A stretch of 33,785 nt of DNA from Actinomadura bangladeshensis (GCF_004348335.1 NZ_SMJW01000067.1:1-33785), one strand, 5' to 3'. Positions 14,996 through 24,640 are shown, numbered from the stretch's first letter. The notes: a model not told the origin generated them from the letters alone. Numbers and translations are program-made.

Positions 14996-15995
14996 TGACG
15001 GTGCGGCCGTGGTGCTCGCCCCGGTCCATCGCGGAGAGGACGTCCGGCGCCTCGTCCAGCGTGACCGGGGTGACCTCGGGGACGATCCCGTGCGCCACCG
15101 CGAAGTCGAGGGTGTCGCGCAGGTCGTGCGGCGACCCGGAGGGCACGCCCAGCACCCGGATCCGGTTCATCACGAGCGCGGCCGGCGGCACGCTCACGTT
15201 CTCGGCGCCCATGCCGAGGTAGAGCAGGGCGCCGTCGGGGCGCAGGCCGCCGAACGCGGCGAGCCCGGTCGCGGTGTCGGGCGCGGTGTTGACGACCACG
15301 TCCGCGCCGCCCCAGGCCCGCAGGGCCTCGGCCGGGTCCTGCTCGGCGGTCGCGATGAACTCCTCGGCGCCGCCGGCCAGCGCCTGCTTCTCGGCGCGGC
15401 GCGACCGGGACACGACGGCGACGCGGGCGCCCATCGCGGCGGCGAACCGGAGCGCCATCGTGCCGACCCCGCCGGTGCCGAGCACCGCGACCCGCGACCC
15501 GGCGGTGGCGCCGGCGTGCCGGAGCCCGTTGAACGCGGTGATCCCGGCGCACATCAGCGGCGCGCCGGCCACCGGGTCCAGGCCGTCCGGCAGCGGGGTG
15601 ACGAACCCGGCCCGGCCGACGAAGTACTCGGCGTAGCCGCCGTCGGTGTTGACGCCGGTGACCTGCTTGGGCGCCCCGGTGCACAGGATCTGGTCGCCGC
15701 GGGCGCACTGGTCGCAGTGCCCGCAGGAACCGTGGATCCACCCGGTGCCGACCGGGGTGCCGACCGCCGGCCAGTCGACGCCCTCGCCGAGCGCGGCGAC
15801 GACGCCGCTGATCTCGTGCCCGGGGACGGCCGGGAACGTCCCGAACGGGTAGTGGCCGCGCAGGTGGTTGACCTCGGAGTAGCACATCCCGCACGCGGAG
15901 ACCTTGACCAGGATCTCGCCGGGGCCGGGTTCCGGCACCGCGCGGTCGACGATCTCCAGCGGCTTGCCGGCGGCGGACAGAACGGCGCTGCGCAT
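14982..15995 (-). CDS. Zinc-dependent alcohol dehydrogenase (MDR family)
   Basis: 337 aa NAD(P)-linked oxidoreductase. Catalytic zinc ligands are C38 (CGMCYSE), H60 (GHE) and C149 (LMCAGIT). The structural zinc loop has four cysteines, C91, C94, C97 and C105. The nucleotide motif is GTGGVG (173-178). The ATG at 15995 has AGAGGA 7 bases upstream; the frame stays open further but without ribosome site or fold. Features fit the class of bacterial ethanol/cinnamyl-type dehydrogenases (AdhT/AdhP-like); the substrate is unknown. It is divergent from a TetR gene across 124 bases, so that regulator probably controls it. Confidence 0.88.
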   Translation of the reverse strand: MRSAVLSAAGKPLEIVDRAVPEPGPGEILVKVSACGMCYSEVNHLRGHYPFGTFPAVPGHEISGVVAALGEGVDWPAVGTPVGTGWIHGSCGHCDQCARGDQILCTGAPKQVTGVNTDGGYAEYFVGRAGFVTPLPDGLDPVAGAPLMCAGITAFNGLRHAGATAGSRVAVLGTGGVGTMALRFAAAMGARVAVVSRSRRAEKQALAGGAEEFIATAEQDPAEALRAWGGADVVVNTAPDTATGLAAFGGLRPDGALLYLGMGAENVSVPPAALVMNRIRVLGVPSGSPHDLRDTLDFAVAHGIVPEVTPVTLDEAPDVLSAMDRGEHHGRTVITFP

Positions 15996-16107
15996 GGGCG
16001 CATCCTCTCGTGTTCGGCGGCCCGGACGGACCGCCCGTATCGGCGATATAGCGATTACTATAGTGACGCTACAGCGCTCTGCATAGCGATGTTCGGCAAG
16101 TTTCTGT

Positions 16108-16119
16108 AACATCGATGTT
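16108..16119. promoter_or_regulatory. Palindrome and leaderless promoter of the TetR gene
   Basis: AACATCGATGTT is a perfect 12-bp palindrome that ends exactly at the GTG start codon. It overlaps a TAACAT -10 box (16107-16112), which places the transcription start at or next to the GTG. There is no Shine-Dalgarno sequence, so the mRNA is probably leaderless and autorepressed. The AT-rich segment 16042-16075, including ACTATAGT, carries the divergent dehydrogenase promoter. Confidence 0.5.
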
Positions 16120-16815
16120 GTGACTGCTCAGAAGGACCTCGACACGCGGGACCGGATCGTCCGCGCGGCCGCCAAGCTGATCACCGAGGCGGACGGCGAA
16201 CCGGTCTCCACGCGTGCCGTGTGCACCGCCGCAGGAGTCGGGGCCCCGACCCTGTACCACCACTTCGGCGACAAGCGCGGCCTGTTCGACGCCGTCGCCG
16301 CGCACGGGTTCGAGCAGTACCTGGCGAGCAAGCGCGCCCAGCAGCCCACCGGCGACCCGGTCGACGACCTGCGCCAGGGCTGGGACCTGCACGTCGAGTT
16401 CGGCCGCACGCACCCCGCGTTCTACGCGCTGATGTACGGCACGCCCCGGACGCCGCCCGTCGCCGAAGAGGCGCACCGCATCCTGACCGGGCTGGTGGAG
16501 GCGGTGGCCCGCGCCGGGCGGCTCGGCATCTCCGTCGAGGCCGCCGCCCGGATGATCCACGCCGCCGGGGTCGGGGTCGTGCTGGCACTGATCTCCGGCG
16601 GGGGCGACGGCGAGCTGTCGGTCCGGACCCGCGAGGCCGTACTGACCGCGATCACCGTCGCGGACGCGGAACCGGCCGGCGGCGGCGTCTCGTCCGCCGC
16701 CCGCGCGGTCGCCCTGCGCGCCGCCCTGGCCGCCGACCCGCCCCCGGCGCTCACCGCCACGGAGTCGGCGATGCTCGCCGAATGGCTCGACCGCATCGCC
16801 ACCATCCCGCGCTGA
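16120..16815 (+). CDS. TetR-family transcriptional regulator
   Basis: 231 aa. The N-terminal helix-turn-helix spans residues 5-50, with RDRIVRAAAKLI and the recognition segment GVGAPTLYHHFGDKRGLF. The C-terminal part is helical, as in TetR ligand-binding domains. The start is the GTG at 16120, which has no ribosome site and is probably leaderless. It lies divergent from the zinc alcohol dehydrogenase, its most likely target. Its 3' end is 3 bases from the convergent DUF1707 gene. Confidence 0.9.
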   Translation: MTAQKDLDTRDRIVRAAAKLITEADGEPVSTRAVCTAAGVGAPTLYHHFGDKRGLFDAVAAHGFEQYLASKRAQQPTGDPVDDLRQGWDLHVEFGRTHPAFYALMYGTPRTPPVAEEAHRILTGLVEAVARAGRLGISVEAAARMIHAAGVGVVLALISGGGDGELSVRTREAVLTAITVADAEPAGGGVSSAARAVALRAALAADPPPALTATESAMLAEWLDRIATIPR

Positions 16816-16818
16816 CCA

Positions 16819-17484
16819 CTACTCGCCCTGCTCCAGCTGCTCGCGGCGTTCCCGCTCTGCGCGCTTGTCCGCCTTGCGCCTGCGGCGCTTCACGCCGACG
16901 CCGCCCCAGAACGCGAACCCCTTCACCACGACCGTGGGGGAGCCGGGCACGCCGGGGCCGCTCGCCCGCTGGTCGAAGCCGCCCATGATGCCGAGGCCCT
17001 TGACGTGCACGGTGATGTCGTCCGGCACGATGATCTCGAAGCCGCCCATGATCGCCAGCGAGCGGATCGTGACCTGGCCCTCGGTGAACCGGGCCTCGCG
17101 GAGGTCGATCTTGCCGCCGCCCCAGAAGGCGAACGCCGTGAACGTGCGGGGGACGTTCCAGATGCCGGTGCGGTTGAACCCGCTCATGATCCCGATGCCG
17201 AGCTTCCAGGACGGCGCGCCCTCGACCGGCCGCCAGTCCGTCCCGCCGAGCGGCACGGGCGGCGCGGACGTCCCCGCCGCCGGCAGGTCGCGGGTGAGCG
17301 GCGCCAGCTCCCCGTACGTCTTCGCCGCGTACACCGCGTCGAGCCGCTCGTCCAGCTCGTCGAGCGTCAGCCGCCCGTCGCCGGCCGCGTCGCGCAGCAC
17401 CTGCGCGACCCGCTCCCGGTCGGCGTCGGCGGCCCGCATCTCCGGCGCTCCGGGCGTCCCGGCGTGGTCGGGGAGGTTCGTCAT
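16819..17484 (-). CDS. DUF1707 / LiaF-like C-terminal domain protein
   Basis: 221 aa. The DUF1707 domain (about residues 15-68: MRAADADRERVAQVL, then GRLTLDELDERL) is a short SHOCT-like helical module common in actinobacteria. The second half (90-200) is a repetitive beta structure with IMSGFNR, FAFWGGG, IMGGFE and FWGGVGV turns, like the C-terminal domain of LiaF/cell-wall-antibiotic-response proteins. The end is very basic (KRRRRKADKR). There is no membrane segment. The ATG at 17484 lacks a ribosome site, but a TAGGCT box 6 bases before it fits a leaderless transcript. A role in envelope stress sensing is inferred from the family. Confidence 0.8.
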   Translation of the reverse strand: MTNLPDHAGTPGAPEMRAADADRERVAQVLRDAAGDGRLTLDELDERLDAVYAAKTYGELAPLTRDLPAAGTSAPPVPLGGTDWRPVEGAPSWKLGIGIMSGFNRTGIWNVPRTFTAFAFWGGGKIDLREARFTEGQVTIRSLAIMGGFEIIVPDDITVHVKGLGIMGGFDQRASGPGVPGSPTVVVKGFAFWGGVGVKRRRRKADKRAERERREQLEQGE

Positions 17485-17541
17485 GCCCGAAGCCTAAACC
17501 GCCCCCGCCCGCCCCGCGACCCGCGCGCGGGCGGGACCGGG

Positions 17542-19818
17542 TCAGGCCGGTTCGAGGCGGACGACGACGGACTTGGAGGTCGGGGTGTTGCTCACCTCGG
17601 CGGTGCTGTCCAGCGGGACGAGGACGTTGGTCTCCGGGAAGTAGGCCGCGGCACAGCCGGGGGCGGTGGGGTAGGAGATGACGCGGAAGGCCGGGGCGCG
17701 GCGCTCGGTGCCGTCCGACCATTCGGAGACCAGGTCGACGGTCGCGCCGTCGGCGATGCCGAGGCCCGCCAGGTCGGCGGGGTTGACGAACACGACGCGG
17801 CGGCCCGCCTTGACGCCCCGGTAGCGGTCGTCGAGGCCGTAGATGGTGGTGTTGTACTGGTCGTGGCTGCGGACGGTCTGCAGGAGCAGCCGCCCCTCCG
17901 GGACCCGCAGGACCTCCAGCGCGTTCACCGTCAGGTTGGCCTTGCCGGTCGCGGTCGGGAACCTGCGCTCGTCGCGGGGCGCGTGCGGGAGGGTGAAGCC
18001 GCCGGGCTCGCGGATGCGGGCGTTGTAGTCGTCGAAGCCGGGGACGACGCGGGAGACGTGGTCGCGGATCACGTCGTAGTCGCGCTCCATCGCGTCCCAG
18101 CCGATGCCCGAGTCCGCGAGGACGGCCCTCGCCAGCCGGCAGACGATCGACACCTCCGAGAGCAGGTGCCCGGACGCGGGGGCCAGCCGGCCCCGGGAGG
18201 CGTGGACCATGCCCATCGAGTCCTCGACGGAGACGAACTGCGGGCCCGAGTCCTGGTCGTCGCGCTCGGTGCGGCCGAGCGTCGGGAGGATCAGCGCCAG
18301 CTCGCCGGTCACCGCGTGCGAGCGGTTCAGCTTGGTGGAGACCTGCGCGGTCAGCCGGCAGGTGCGCAGGGCGGCCTCGGTGACGGCCGAGTCGGGGGTG
18401 GCGCGGACGAAGTTGCCGCCCATCCCGAGGAAGAGCCGCGCCCTGCCGTCGCGCATGGCGCGGATCGCCTCGACGGTGTCCAGGCCGTGCTCGCGCGGCG
18501 GCTCGAAGCCGAACTCGGCGGCGAGGGCGTCCAGGAACGCGGGCTTCGGCTTCTCCCAGATGCCCATCGTCCGGTCGCCCTGCACGTTGGAGTGGCCGCG
18601 CACCGGGCACACGCCCGCGCCGGGGCGGCCGATGTTGCCGCGCAGCAGCAGGAAGTTGACGATCTCCCGGATCGTCGGCACCGAGTTGCGGTGCTGGGTG
18701 AGGCCCATCGCCCAGCAGACGATGATCCGCTTCGCGGTGAGGACGTCGCCGAGCGTCGCGGCGATCTCGCCGCGGGTCAGTCCGGTCGCCTCCAGGACGT
18801 CGTCCCAGTCCAGGCCGAGGACGTGCTCGCGGAACGCCTCGAAGCCGTGGCAGTGGGCGTCGAGGAACTCCCGGTCGACCGCCTCGGGCGCGTCCGACTC
18901 CAGCAGCAGGCGGTTGAGCGCCTGGAACAGCGCGAGGTCGCCGTTCAGCCGGATCTGCAGGAACCGGTCGGCGAGCATGGTGCCCTGCCCGGTGACCCCG
19001 GACGGGCGCTGCGGGTTCTTGAACCGCATCAGCCCCGCCTCGGGCAGCGGGTTGACGGCGACGATCCGGGCGCCCTCCTTCTTGGCCTTCTCCAGCGCCG
19101 AGAGCATCCGCGGGTGGTTCGTCCCCGGGTTCTGGCCGACCACGAAGATCAGGTCGGCCTGGTAGAGGTCCTCCAGCAGCACCGAGCCCTTGCCGATGCC
19201 GATCGTCTCGCTCAGCGCCGACCCGGACGACTCGTGGCACATGTTGCTGCAGTCCGGCATGTTGTTGGTGCCGAACGCGCGGACGAACAGCTGGTAGGCG
19301 AACGCGGCCTCGTTGCTCGTCCGGCCCGAGGTGTAGAAGACCGCCTCGTCGGGGGAGTCCAGCGCGTTCAGCTCGGACGCGAGCAGCCCGAACGCCTCGT
19401 CCCACCCGATCGGCTCGTAGTGCTCGGACCCGGCGCGCTTCACCATCGGCTCGGTGAGCCGGCCCTGCTGCCCGAGCCAGTGGTCGGACCGCTCGCCCAG
19501 CTCGGCGACGGTGTGCCGGGCGAAGAACTCCCGCGTGACGCGCCGCGTCGTCGCCTCCTCCGCGACGGCCTTCGCGCCGTTCTCGCAGAACTCGGCGACG
19601 TGCCGGTGGTCGCCCTCCGGCCAGGCGCACCCCGGGCAGTCGAACCCCTGCTTCTGGTTGACGCGCAGCAGCGTCAGCGCCGTCCGCCGGACGCCCATCT
19701 GCTCGTAGGACCGCCGGAGCGCGGCCGTGACCCCCGGCACGCCCGCCGCCCACGTCTTCGGCTCCGTGACCTCGAGGCCCGAATCGTCGAAGTCACCGGT
19801 GGGCGCCTTGCGCGTCAT
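17542..19818 (-). CDS. FdhF/YdeP-family molybdopterin oxidoreductase (formate dehydrogenase alpha-like)
   Basis: 758 aa, typical of the FdhF/YdeP subgroup. It binds bis-molybdopterin guanine dinucleotide. N-terminal cysteines C61, C64 (FDCPGCAWP) and C78 are visible, fewer than the four of a classic [4Fe-4S] motif in this region. The FYTSGRTSNEAAF segment and PDCSNMCHESS (188-197) supply cofactor-site residues; C194 is a candidate Mo ligand. VVGQNPGTNHPRM and the C-terminal KANLTVNALEVL, YNTTIYGLDDRY blocks are typical. The ATG at 19818 has AGGAGG 11 bases upstream, a long spacing. No fdhD, electron-carrier or membrane subunit lies nearby, so the physiological reaction is unclear. E. coli YdeP is linked to acid resistance. 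Confidence 0.87.
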   Translation of the reverse strand: MTRKAPTGDFDDSGLEVTEPKTWAAGVPGVTAALRRSYEQMGVRRTALTLLRVNQKQGFDCPGCAWPEGDHRHVAEFCENGAKAVAEEATTRRVTREFFARHTVAELGERSDHWLGQQGRLTEPMVKRAGSEHYEPIGWDEAFGLLASELNALDSPDEAVFYTSGRTSNEAAFAYQLFVRAFGTNNMPDCSNMCHESSGSALSETIGIGKGSVLLEDLYQADLIFVVGQNPGTNHPRMLSALEKAKKEGARIVAVNPLPEAGLMRFKNPQRPSGVTGQGTMLADRFLQIRLNGDLALFQALNRLLLESDAPEAVDREFLDAHCHGFEAFREHVLGLDWDDVLEATGLTRGEIAATLGDVLTAKRIIVCWAMGLTQHRNSVPTIREIVNFLLLRGNIGRPGAGVCPVRGHSNVQGDRTMGIWEKPKPAFLDALAAEFGFEPPREHGLDTVEAIRAMRDGRARLFLGMGGNFVRATPDSAVTEAALRTCRLTAQVSTKLNRSHAVTGELALILPTLGRTERDDQDSGPQFVSVEDSMGMVHASRGRLAPASGHLLSEVSIVCRLARAVLADSGIGWDAMERDYDVIRDHVSRVVPGFDDYNARIREPGGFTLPHAPRDERRFPTATGKANLTVNALEVLRVPEGRLLLQTVRSHDQYNTTIYGLDDRYRGVKAGRRVVFVNPADLAGLGIADGATVDLVSEWSDGTERRAPAFRVISYPTAPGCAAAYFPETNVLVPLDSTAEVSNTPTSKSVVVRLEPA

Positions 19819-19928
19819 GGGGAACACATCCTCCTGGTCGGCGGTCGTCTCCCCCACACTGTCGCACGAGCACGGCGTTTCAGCCCCTTCCGGATCCGCA
19901 GGACGGAAGTGCACGCGATGCGGGCCCG

Positions 19929-21014
19929 TTACTGGGGCGGGCCCTCCGTCAGGCGCAGCACGGCCTGCATGCGGGCGCCCTGCCGGTCGGTCCATTCGAT
20001 GCGGACGGTGTCGCCGGGGTGGCGGGCGAACATCAGCGACGTCAGCGTGGACGGGGAGTCGACGGTCTCGTCGCCGAAGGCGACGATGACGCCGCCCACC
20101 GGGATGCCGGCGGTCTCGGCGGGCGTGCCGGGCACGACCTCGGCGACGAGCGCGCCGGGGGTGCGGCCGTTGGAGCGGACCTTGACGCCGAGCATGGCCG
20201 TCGGCCCGATGTGCACGGTCGAGGACGCCTCGCCGCGCTGGATCCGCCGGGCGATCTCCAGCGCCCGGTCGGACGGGATCGCGTAGCCGCGGTGGTCCTT
20301 CTTCGGCTTGGTCCCCTTGGTGGAGAGCCCGGCGGACGCGGCGGTGTTGATGCCGATGACCCGGCCGCCGGTGTTGAGGAGGGGGCCGCCGGAGTCGCCC
20401 GGCTTGATCGGCGCGTTCGTCTCGATGAGCCCGGTGAGCCGCTCGGAGGTGCCGCTGTTGTCGTCGCGGGCGGTGACGGCCTGGTCCAGCGCGGTGATCT
20501 TCCCGGTGACGACGGACGGCGTGCCGCCCTTGCCGCCCGCGTTGCCGACGGCGGTCACCACGTCGCCGACGCCCGCCTCGGCGGCGGAGGCGAACGTCGC
20601 GGTCTTCAGCCGCGCCGCGCCGGTCAGCCGGATCACCGCGATGTCGCCCGCCCGGTCGTAGCCGACGACCTCGGCGGGGTAGCTGCGGCGGTTGTCGGTG
20701 TCGGTCCCCTTGATCGTGGTGGCGCCCTTGATCACGTGGTTGTTGGTCAGCACCAGGCCGGTCGCGGTGAGCACGATGCCCGTCCCGGCGGCGCGGGTGC
20801 CGTTCAGGTCCTGCTCGGTCTCGATGTTGACGACGCCGGGCCTGCGTCCGCTGGGCTTGCCCTGCTTCTTCGCGGTGGTCTTCACCGGGGGCGGGACGTC
20901 CTGCGGCCCGCCGCTCTCCATCACCCGGCAGCCCGGGACGAGCAGGGCCGGCAGCGCGACCAGGAGCATCGGTAGCGCGGCGCGGACACCGCGACGCACG
21001 GGGTACTCGCTCAC
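19929..21014 (-). CDS. HtrA/DegP-like trypsin serine protease with PDZ domain, probable lipoprotein
   Basis: 361 aa, exported. The GTG at 21014 is chosen over an in-frame ATG at 21059 because AGGAGG lies 7 bases upstream and the protein then begins with a proper signal peptide: basic start, hydrophobic PMLLVALPALL, and a lipobox-like VPGC with C29. The catalytic triad is H93 (TNNHVI), D124 (GDIAVIRL) and S208 (KPGDSGGPL). A PDZ domain (about 275-355: LGVKVRSN, VVPGTPAETAGI, GGVIVAFGD) would bind substrate C-termini. It probably degrades or refolds misfolded proteins outside the membrane. It is divergent from an ABC exporter across a short region rich in palindromes. Confidence 0.92.
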   Translation of the reverse strand: MSEYPVRRGVRAALPMLLVALPALLVPGCRVMESGGPQDVPPPVKTTAKKQGKPSGRRPGVVNIETEQDLNGTRAAGTGIVLTATGLVLTNNHVIKGATTIKGTDTDNRRSYPAEVVGYDRAGDIAVIRLTGAARLKTATFASAAEAGVGDVVTAVGNAGGKGGTPSVVTGKITALDQAVTARDDNSGTSERLTGLIETNAPIKPGDSGGPLLNTGGRVIGINTAASAGLSTKGTKPKKDHRGYAIPSDRALEIARRIQRGEASSTVHIGPTAMLGVKVRSNGRTPGALVAEVVPGTPAETAGIPVGGVIVAFGDETVDSPSTLTSLMFARHPGDTVRIEWTDRQGARMQAVLRLTEGPPQ

Positions 21015-21071
21015 CTCGGTGCCTCCTCCCGCTGATTCCTCCAATGATTCCCGATTCATGGCGAATAGTCC

Positions 21072-21116
21072 TTGACCCTCTCATAGCTAACGGCTATCTA
21101 TATAGCTGACCGTTAG
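21072..21116 (+). promoter_or_regulatory. ABC exporter promoter with nested operator
   Basis: TTGACC (21072-21077) and TATCTA (21095-21100) are 17 bases apart. Over them lies an inverted repeat, CTAACGG (21087-21093) with CCGTTAG (21110-21116), enclosing a second repeat GCTAT-4-ATAGC (21093-21106). A TetR- or PadR-type repressor is the usual controller of such exporters, but no adjacent gene encodes one. The same site may also affect the divergent protease gene. Confidence 0.6.
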
Positions 21117-21159
21117 GGGGTGTGGCGCGGGCTCGCCGACCCGTCCGGGAAGGAAGAAC

Positions 21160-21891
<732 letters not shown>

Positions 21892-21892
21892 C

Positions 21893-23623
21893 ATGGGCCG
21901 GACGCTGATCGCGCTGAGGCTGGCGCTGCGGGACCTGCGCCGCCGCCCCGCCCAGTCGCTGCTGCTGCTGATCATCATCGCCGCCACCGCCGCGACGCTC
22001 ACCCTCGGCCTGCTCGTCCGGGGCGCCGCCGACGACCCGTGGGACAGGACCCGCGCCGCCACGGCGGGGCCGGACGCGGTCGCGACCGCCGCGGACACCA
22101 CCGCGCTGAGGGATCTCGCCCGGGCTCCCGGCGTCGTCGAGGCGGGCACGCCCTACCCGGTGCTGTCCACCACGCTGCGAGCAGGGGGCGCCACGGTCAA
22201 CGCGGTCGCGCAGGGCCGCGCCACGGCGCCGGACCGCCTCGACCGGCCCTACGTCACCGACGGCCGCTGGACGGCCCCCGGGACGGCGGTGGTCGAGCGC
22301 GCCTTCGCCGGCGCGCTGGGCGTCCGCCCCGGCGACCGGATCGTGCTCGGCGGCCGCGCGTTCACGGTCTCCGGCATCGCGGTGACGACGGGCCGCGTGC
22401 CGTATCCGTCCGCCTCGCCGGGGCTGGTGTGGGTCACCCGCGCCGATGCCGCCCGCCTGGAGGCGGCCGAGCGGCGGTGGACGATGCCGCTGCGGCTCGC
22501 CGACCCGGAGGCCGCCCCCGCCTTCGCGGCGGCGCACCCCGGCGTCCGGTCCGCGCAGGACATGGCCGCCTACGCCACCAGTGAGCTGCGCCTGGCCGAC
22601 GGTCTGCTGCTCGCCGGGACGTGGGCGCTCGCGATCCTGGCCGGCCTGTGCGTCGCGCTCCTGGTCGGCGGGCGGCTCGCCGAGCAGGGCCGGCGGGTCG
22701 GGCTGCTGAAGGCCGCCGGGGCGACCCCCGCGCTCGTCGCCGCCGTGCTGCTGGCCGAGCATCTCGCGGTCGCGCTGGCGGCGGGCGTGCTGGGGCTGCT
22801 CGGCGGCTGGGCGGTGTCGCCGGCGCTGACCGCGCCGAACGCGGGCCTGCTCGGCACCGCGACGGCGCCCGCGCCGGGCCCCGGCGTCGTCGCCGCCGTC
22901 CTGCTCGCCGCGCTGGCGGTCACCGCCGCGGCGACCGCCGTCCCCGCGCTGCGCGGGGCCCGGATCAGCACGGTGGCGGCCCTCGCCGAACCGGTGCGCG
23001 CCCCGCGCCGCTCGCGGCTCGTCGCGCTGTCGGCGGGGCTGCCCGTCCCGCTGCTGCTCGGCGTCCGGGTGGCGGCGCGCCGCCCGCGCCGGACGTGGCT
23101 CGCCGCCGCCAGTACGGCCGTCACCGTCGCCATGGTGGTGGCGGCCCTCGCGCTGCACCGGGACGTCGCGCGCAAGGACGCGGGCGCGGCCGGCCCCGAC
23201 TTCGTGCCCGGCGCCGGGAACCCGGTGACCGAGCGGGTGAGCGAGATCGTCCTCGTGCTGTCGCTCGCGCTGCTCCTGCTGGCGGCCGTCAACGCGATCC
23301 TCACCGCCTGGACGACGTCGCTCGACACGGCCCGGCCCGCCGCCCTCACCCGGGCGCTCGGCGCGACGCCGCGCCAGGTCACGGCGGGGCTGTGCGCGGC
23401 GCAGCTGCTGCCCGCGGCCGCCGCCGCGCTCGCCGGCGTCCCGCTCGGGCTGCTGGTGCACGCGGCGGCGCTGGCCGCGGCCGGCGGGCACGGCGGCGCA
23501 GGCGTTCCGGCGCTCTGGCTCGCCGCGGTCGTCCCCGGGACGCTCGCCGCCGTCGCCGTCCTCACCTTCGTGCCCGTCCGGCGCGCCGCGACCCGGCCGG
23601 TCGCGCGGGCGCTCAGCGGGTGA
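21893..23623 (+). CDS. FtsX-like ABC transporter permease
   Basis: 576 aa. A first membrane segment (residues 18-42) is followed by an extracytoplasmic MacB-PCD-like domain (about 45-230), then two FtsX-type blocks of membrane helices (about 235-360 and 395-570). The GLLKAAGATPALVAAVLLAEH and ALTRALGATPRQVTAGL segments are the coupling helices that contact the ATPase. The gene starts 1 base after the ATPase stop codon. Its 3' end overlaps the convergent phosphotriesterase-family gene by 11 bases. Confidence 0.9.
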   Translation: MGRTLIALRLALRDLRRRPAQSLLLLIIIAATAATLTLGLLVRGAADDPWDRTRAATAGPDAVATAADTTALRDLARAPGVVEAGTPYPVLSTTLRAGGATVNAVAQGRATAPDRLDRPYVTDGRWTAPGTAVVERAFAGALGVRPGDRIVLGGRAFTVSGIAVTTGRVPYPSASPGLVWVTRADAARLEAAERRWTMPLRLADPEAAPAFAAAHPGVRSAQDMAAYATSELRLADGLLLAGTWALAILAGLCVALLVGGRLAEQGRRVGLLKAAGATPALVAAVLLAEHLAVALAAGVLGLLGGWAVSPALTAPNAGLLGTATAPAPGPGVVAAVLLAALAVTAAATAVPALRGARISTVAALAEPVRAPRRSRLVALSAGLPVPLLLGVRVAARRPRRTWLAAASTAVTVAMVVAALALHRDVARKDAGAAGPDFVPGAGNPVTERVSEIVLVLSLALLLLAAVNAILTAWTTSLDTARPAALTRALGATPRQVTAGLCAAQLLPAAAAALAGVPLGLLVHAAALAAAGGHGGAGVPALWLAAVVPGTLAAVAVLTFVPVRRAATRPVARALSG

Positions 23624-24593
23624 AGTAGCGCCGGGGGTTGTCGACCAGCATCTGGCCGAGCTGCGCGTCGGTGACGCCGGCGGCGCGCAGGGCGGGCAGG
23701 ACGTCGTCGCTGATGTGCCGGTAGTTCCAGTTCGGCTGCATCGCCGGGACGGTCGCCGGGTCGGGCCCGAACCAGTCGATGAAGCAGCTCGCGTCGTGGC
23801 TGAGGACGATCCGGTCGGCGTATCCCCGCTCGCACAGGGACGCGATCGTCGCGACCCGGTTCCCGGTCGGGTTGATGATGTCGAGGCCGAACCGGTCCAT
23901 GCCGAGGATCGCGCCGGTGTCGGCCAGCTCCATCAGGTAGTCGAGGTCGTTGCTGTCGCCCGCGTGCCCGATGACGACCTTGGTGAGGTCGACGCCCTCC
24001 TCGCCGAGGATGTCGACGACCGTCCGGCCCGCGTGGATCGAGCTCTCGGTGTGGACGGTGACCGGGGCGCCCGTCTCCCGGTGCGTCCCGGCGACGGCCC
24101 GCAGGATCCGCTCGACGCCCGGGGTGAGGCCGGGCGCGTCCATCGCGCACTTGAGGAACGCGGCCTTGACCCCGGTGTCCGCGATGCCCTCGGTCAGGTC
24201 GCGGGTGAAGTGGGCGATCATCGGGTCGGGGCCCTCGTCCAGCATGGTGCCGGGGCCGCGGAAGTGGAACTGGAGCGGGATGTCGTTGTAGGTGTAGATG
24301 CCCGTCGCGACGATGATGTTGAGCTCGGGCACCTGCTCGGCGATCCGCCGGATGCGCGGGATGTAGCGGCCGAGCCCCCACACGGTCGGGTCGGCGATCG
24401 CGGTGATGCCGCGGTCGACCAGCTCGCGCAGCTTGGCGACGGCGTCGGAGACCTTCTCCTCCTCGTCCCACCAGTCGCCATGGCCGTAGTTCTCGACGTT
24501 CTCGGTGCTGAGGATGAAGACGTGCTCGTGCATGAGCGTGCGTCCCAGGACGGTGACGTCGACGGGGCCGCGGACGGTCTCTACTGCGGGCAT
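23613..24593 (-). CDS. Phosphotriesterase-family metal-dependent hydrolase
   Basis: 326 aa TIM-barrel amidohydrolase of the PTE/PLL family; members are lactonases or esterases, some with phosphotriesterase side activity. The binuclear metal site is complete: H22 and H24 (LMHEHVF), the lysine to be carboxylated K148 (AFLKCA), H181 (VTVHTES), H210 (VIGHAGD) and D267 (LSHDASC). The ATG at 24593 has a GAGGAG ribosome site 6 bases upstream. It is divergent from a TetR gene, with an operator palindrome in between. The natural substrate is not readable; a lactone or other ester is most likely by family. Confidence 0.88.
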   Translation of the reverse strand: MPAVETVRGPVDVTVLGRTLMHEHVFILSTENVENYGHGDWWDEEEKVSDAVAKLRELVDRGITAIADPTVWGLGRYIPRIRRIAEQVPELNIIVATGIYTYNDIPLQFHFRGPGTMLDEGPDPMIAHFTRDLTEGIADTGVKAAFLKCAMDAPGLTPGVERILRAVAGTHRETGAPVTVHTESSIHAGRTVVDILGEEGVDLTKVVIGHAGDSNDLDYLMELADTGAILGMDRFGLDIINPTGNRVATIASLCERGYADRIVLSHDASCFIDWFGPDPATVPAMQPNWNYRHISDDVLPALRAAGVTDAQLGQMLVDNPRRYFTR

Positions 24594-24626
24594 CGGCTCT
24601 CCTCGAGTTTTGCGCCGCCGGTGCAT

Positions 24627-24640
24627 ACCGACCAGTCGGT
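24627..24640. promoter_or_regulatory. TetR operator between hydrolase and regulator
   Basis: ACCGAC-CA-GTCGGT is a perfect 6-bp inverted repeat of the kind bound by many TetR proteins. On the minus strand it lies between a TTGCCA -35 and a TATGCA -10 for the hydrolase gene, and it is 64 bases upstream of the TetR start. Repression of both genes is likely. Confidence 0.65.
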
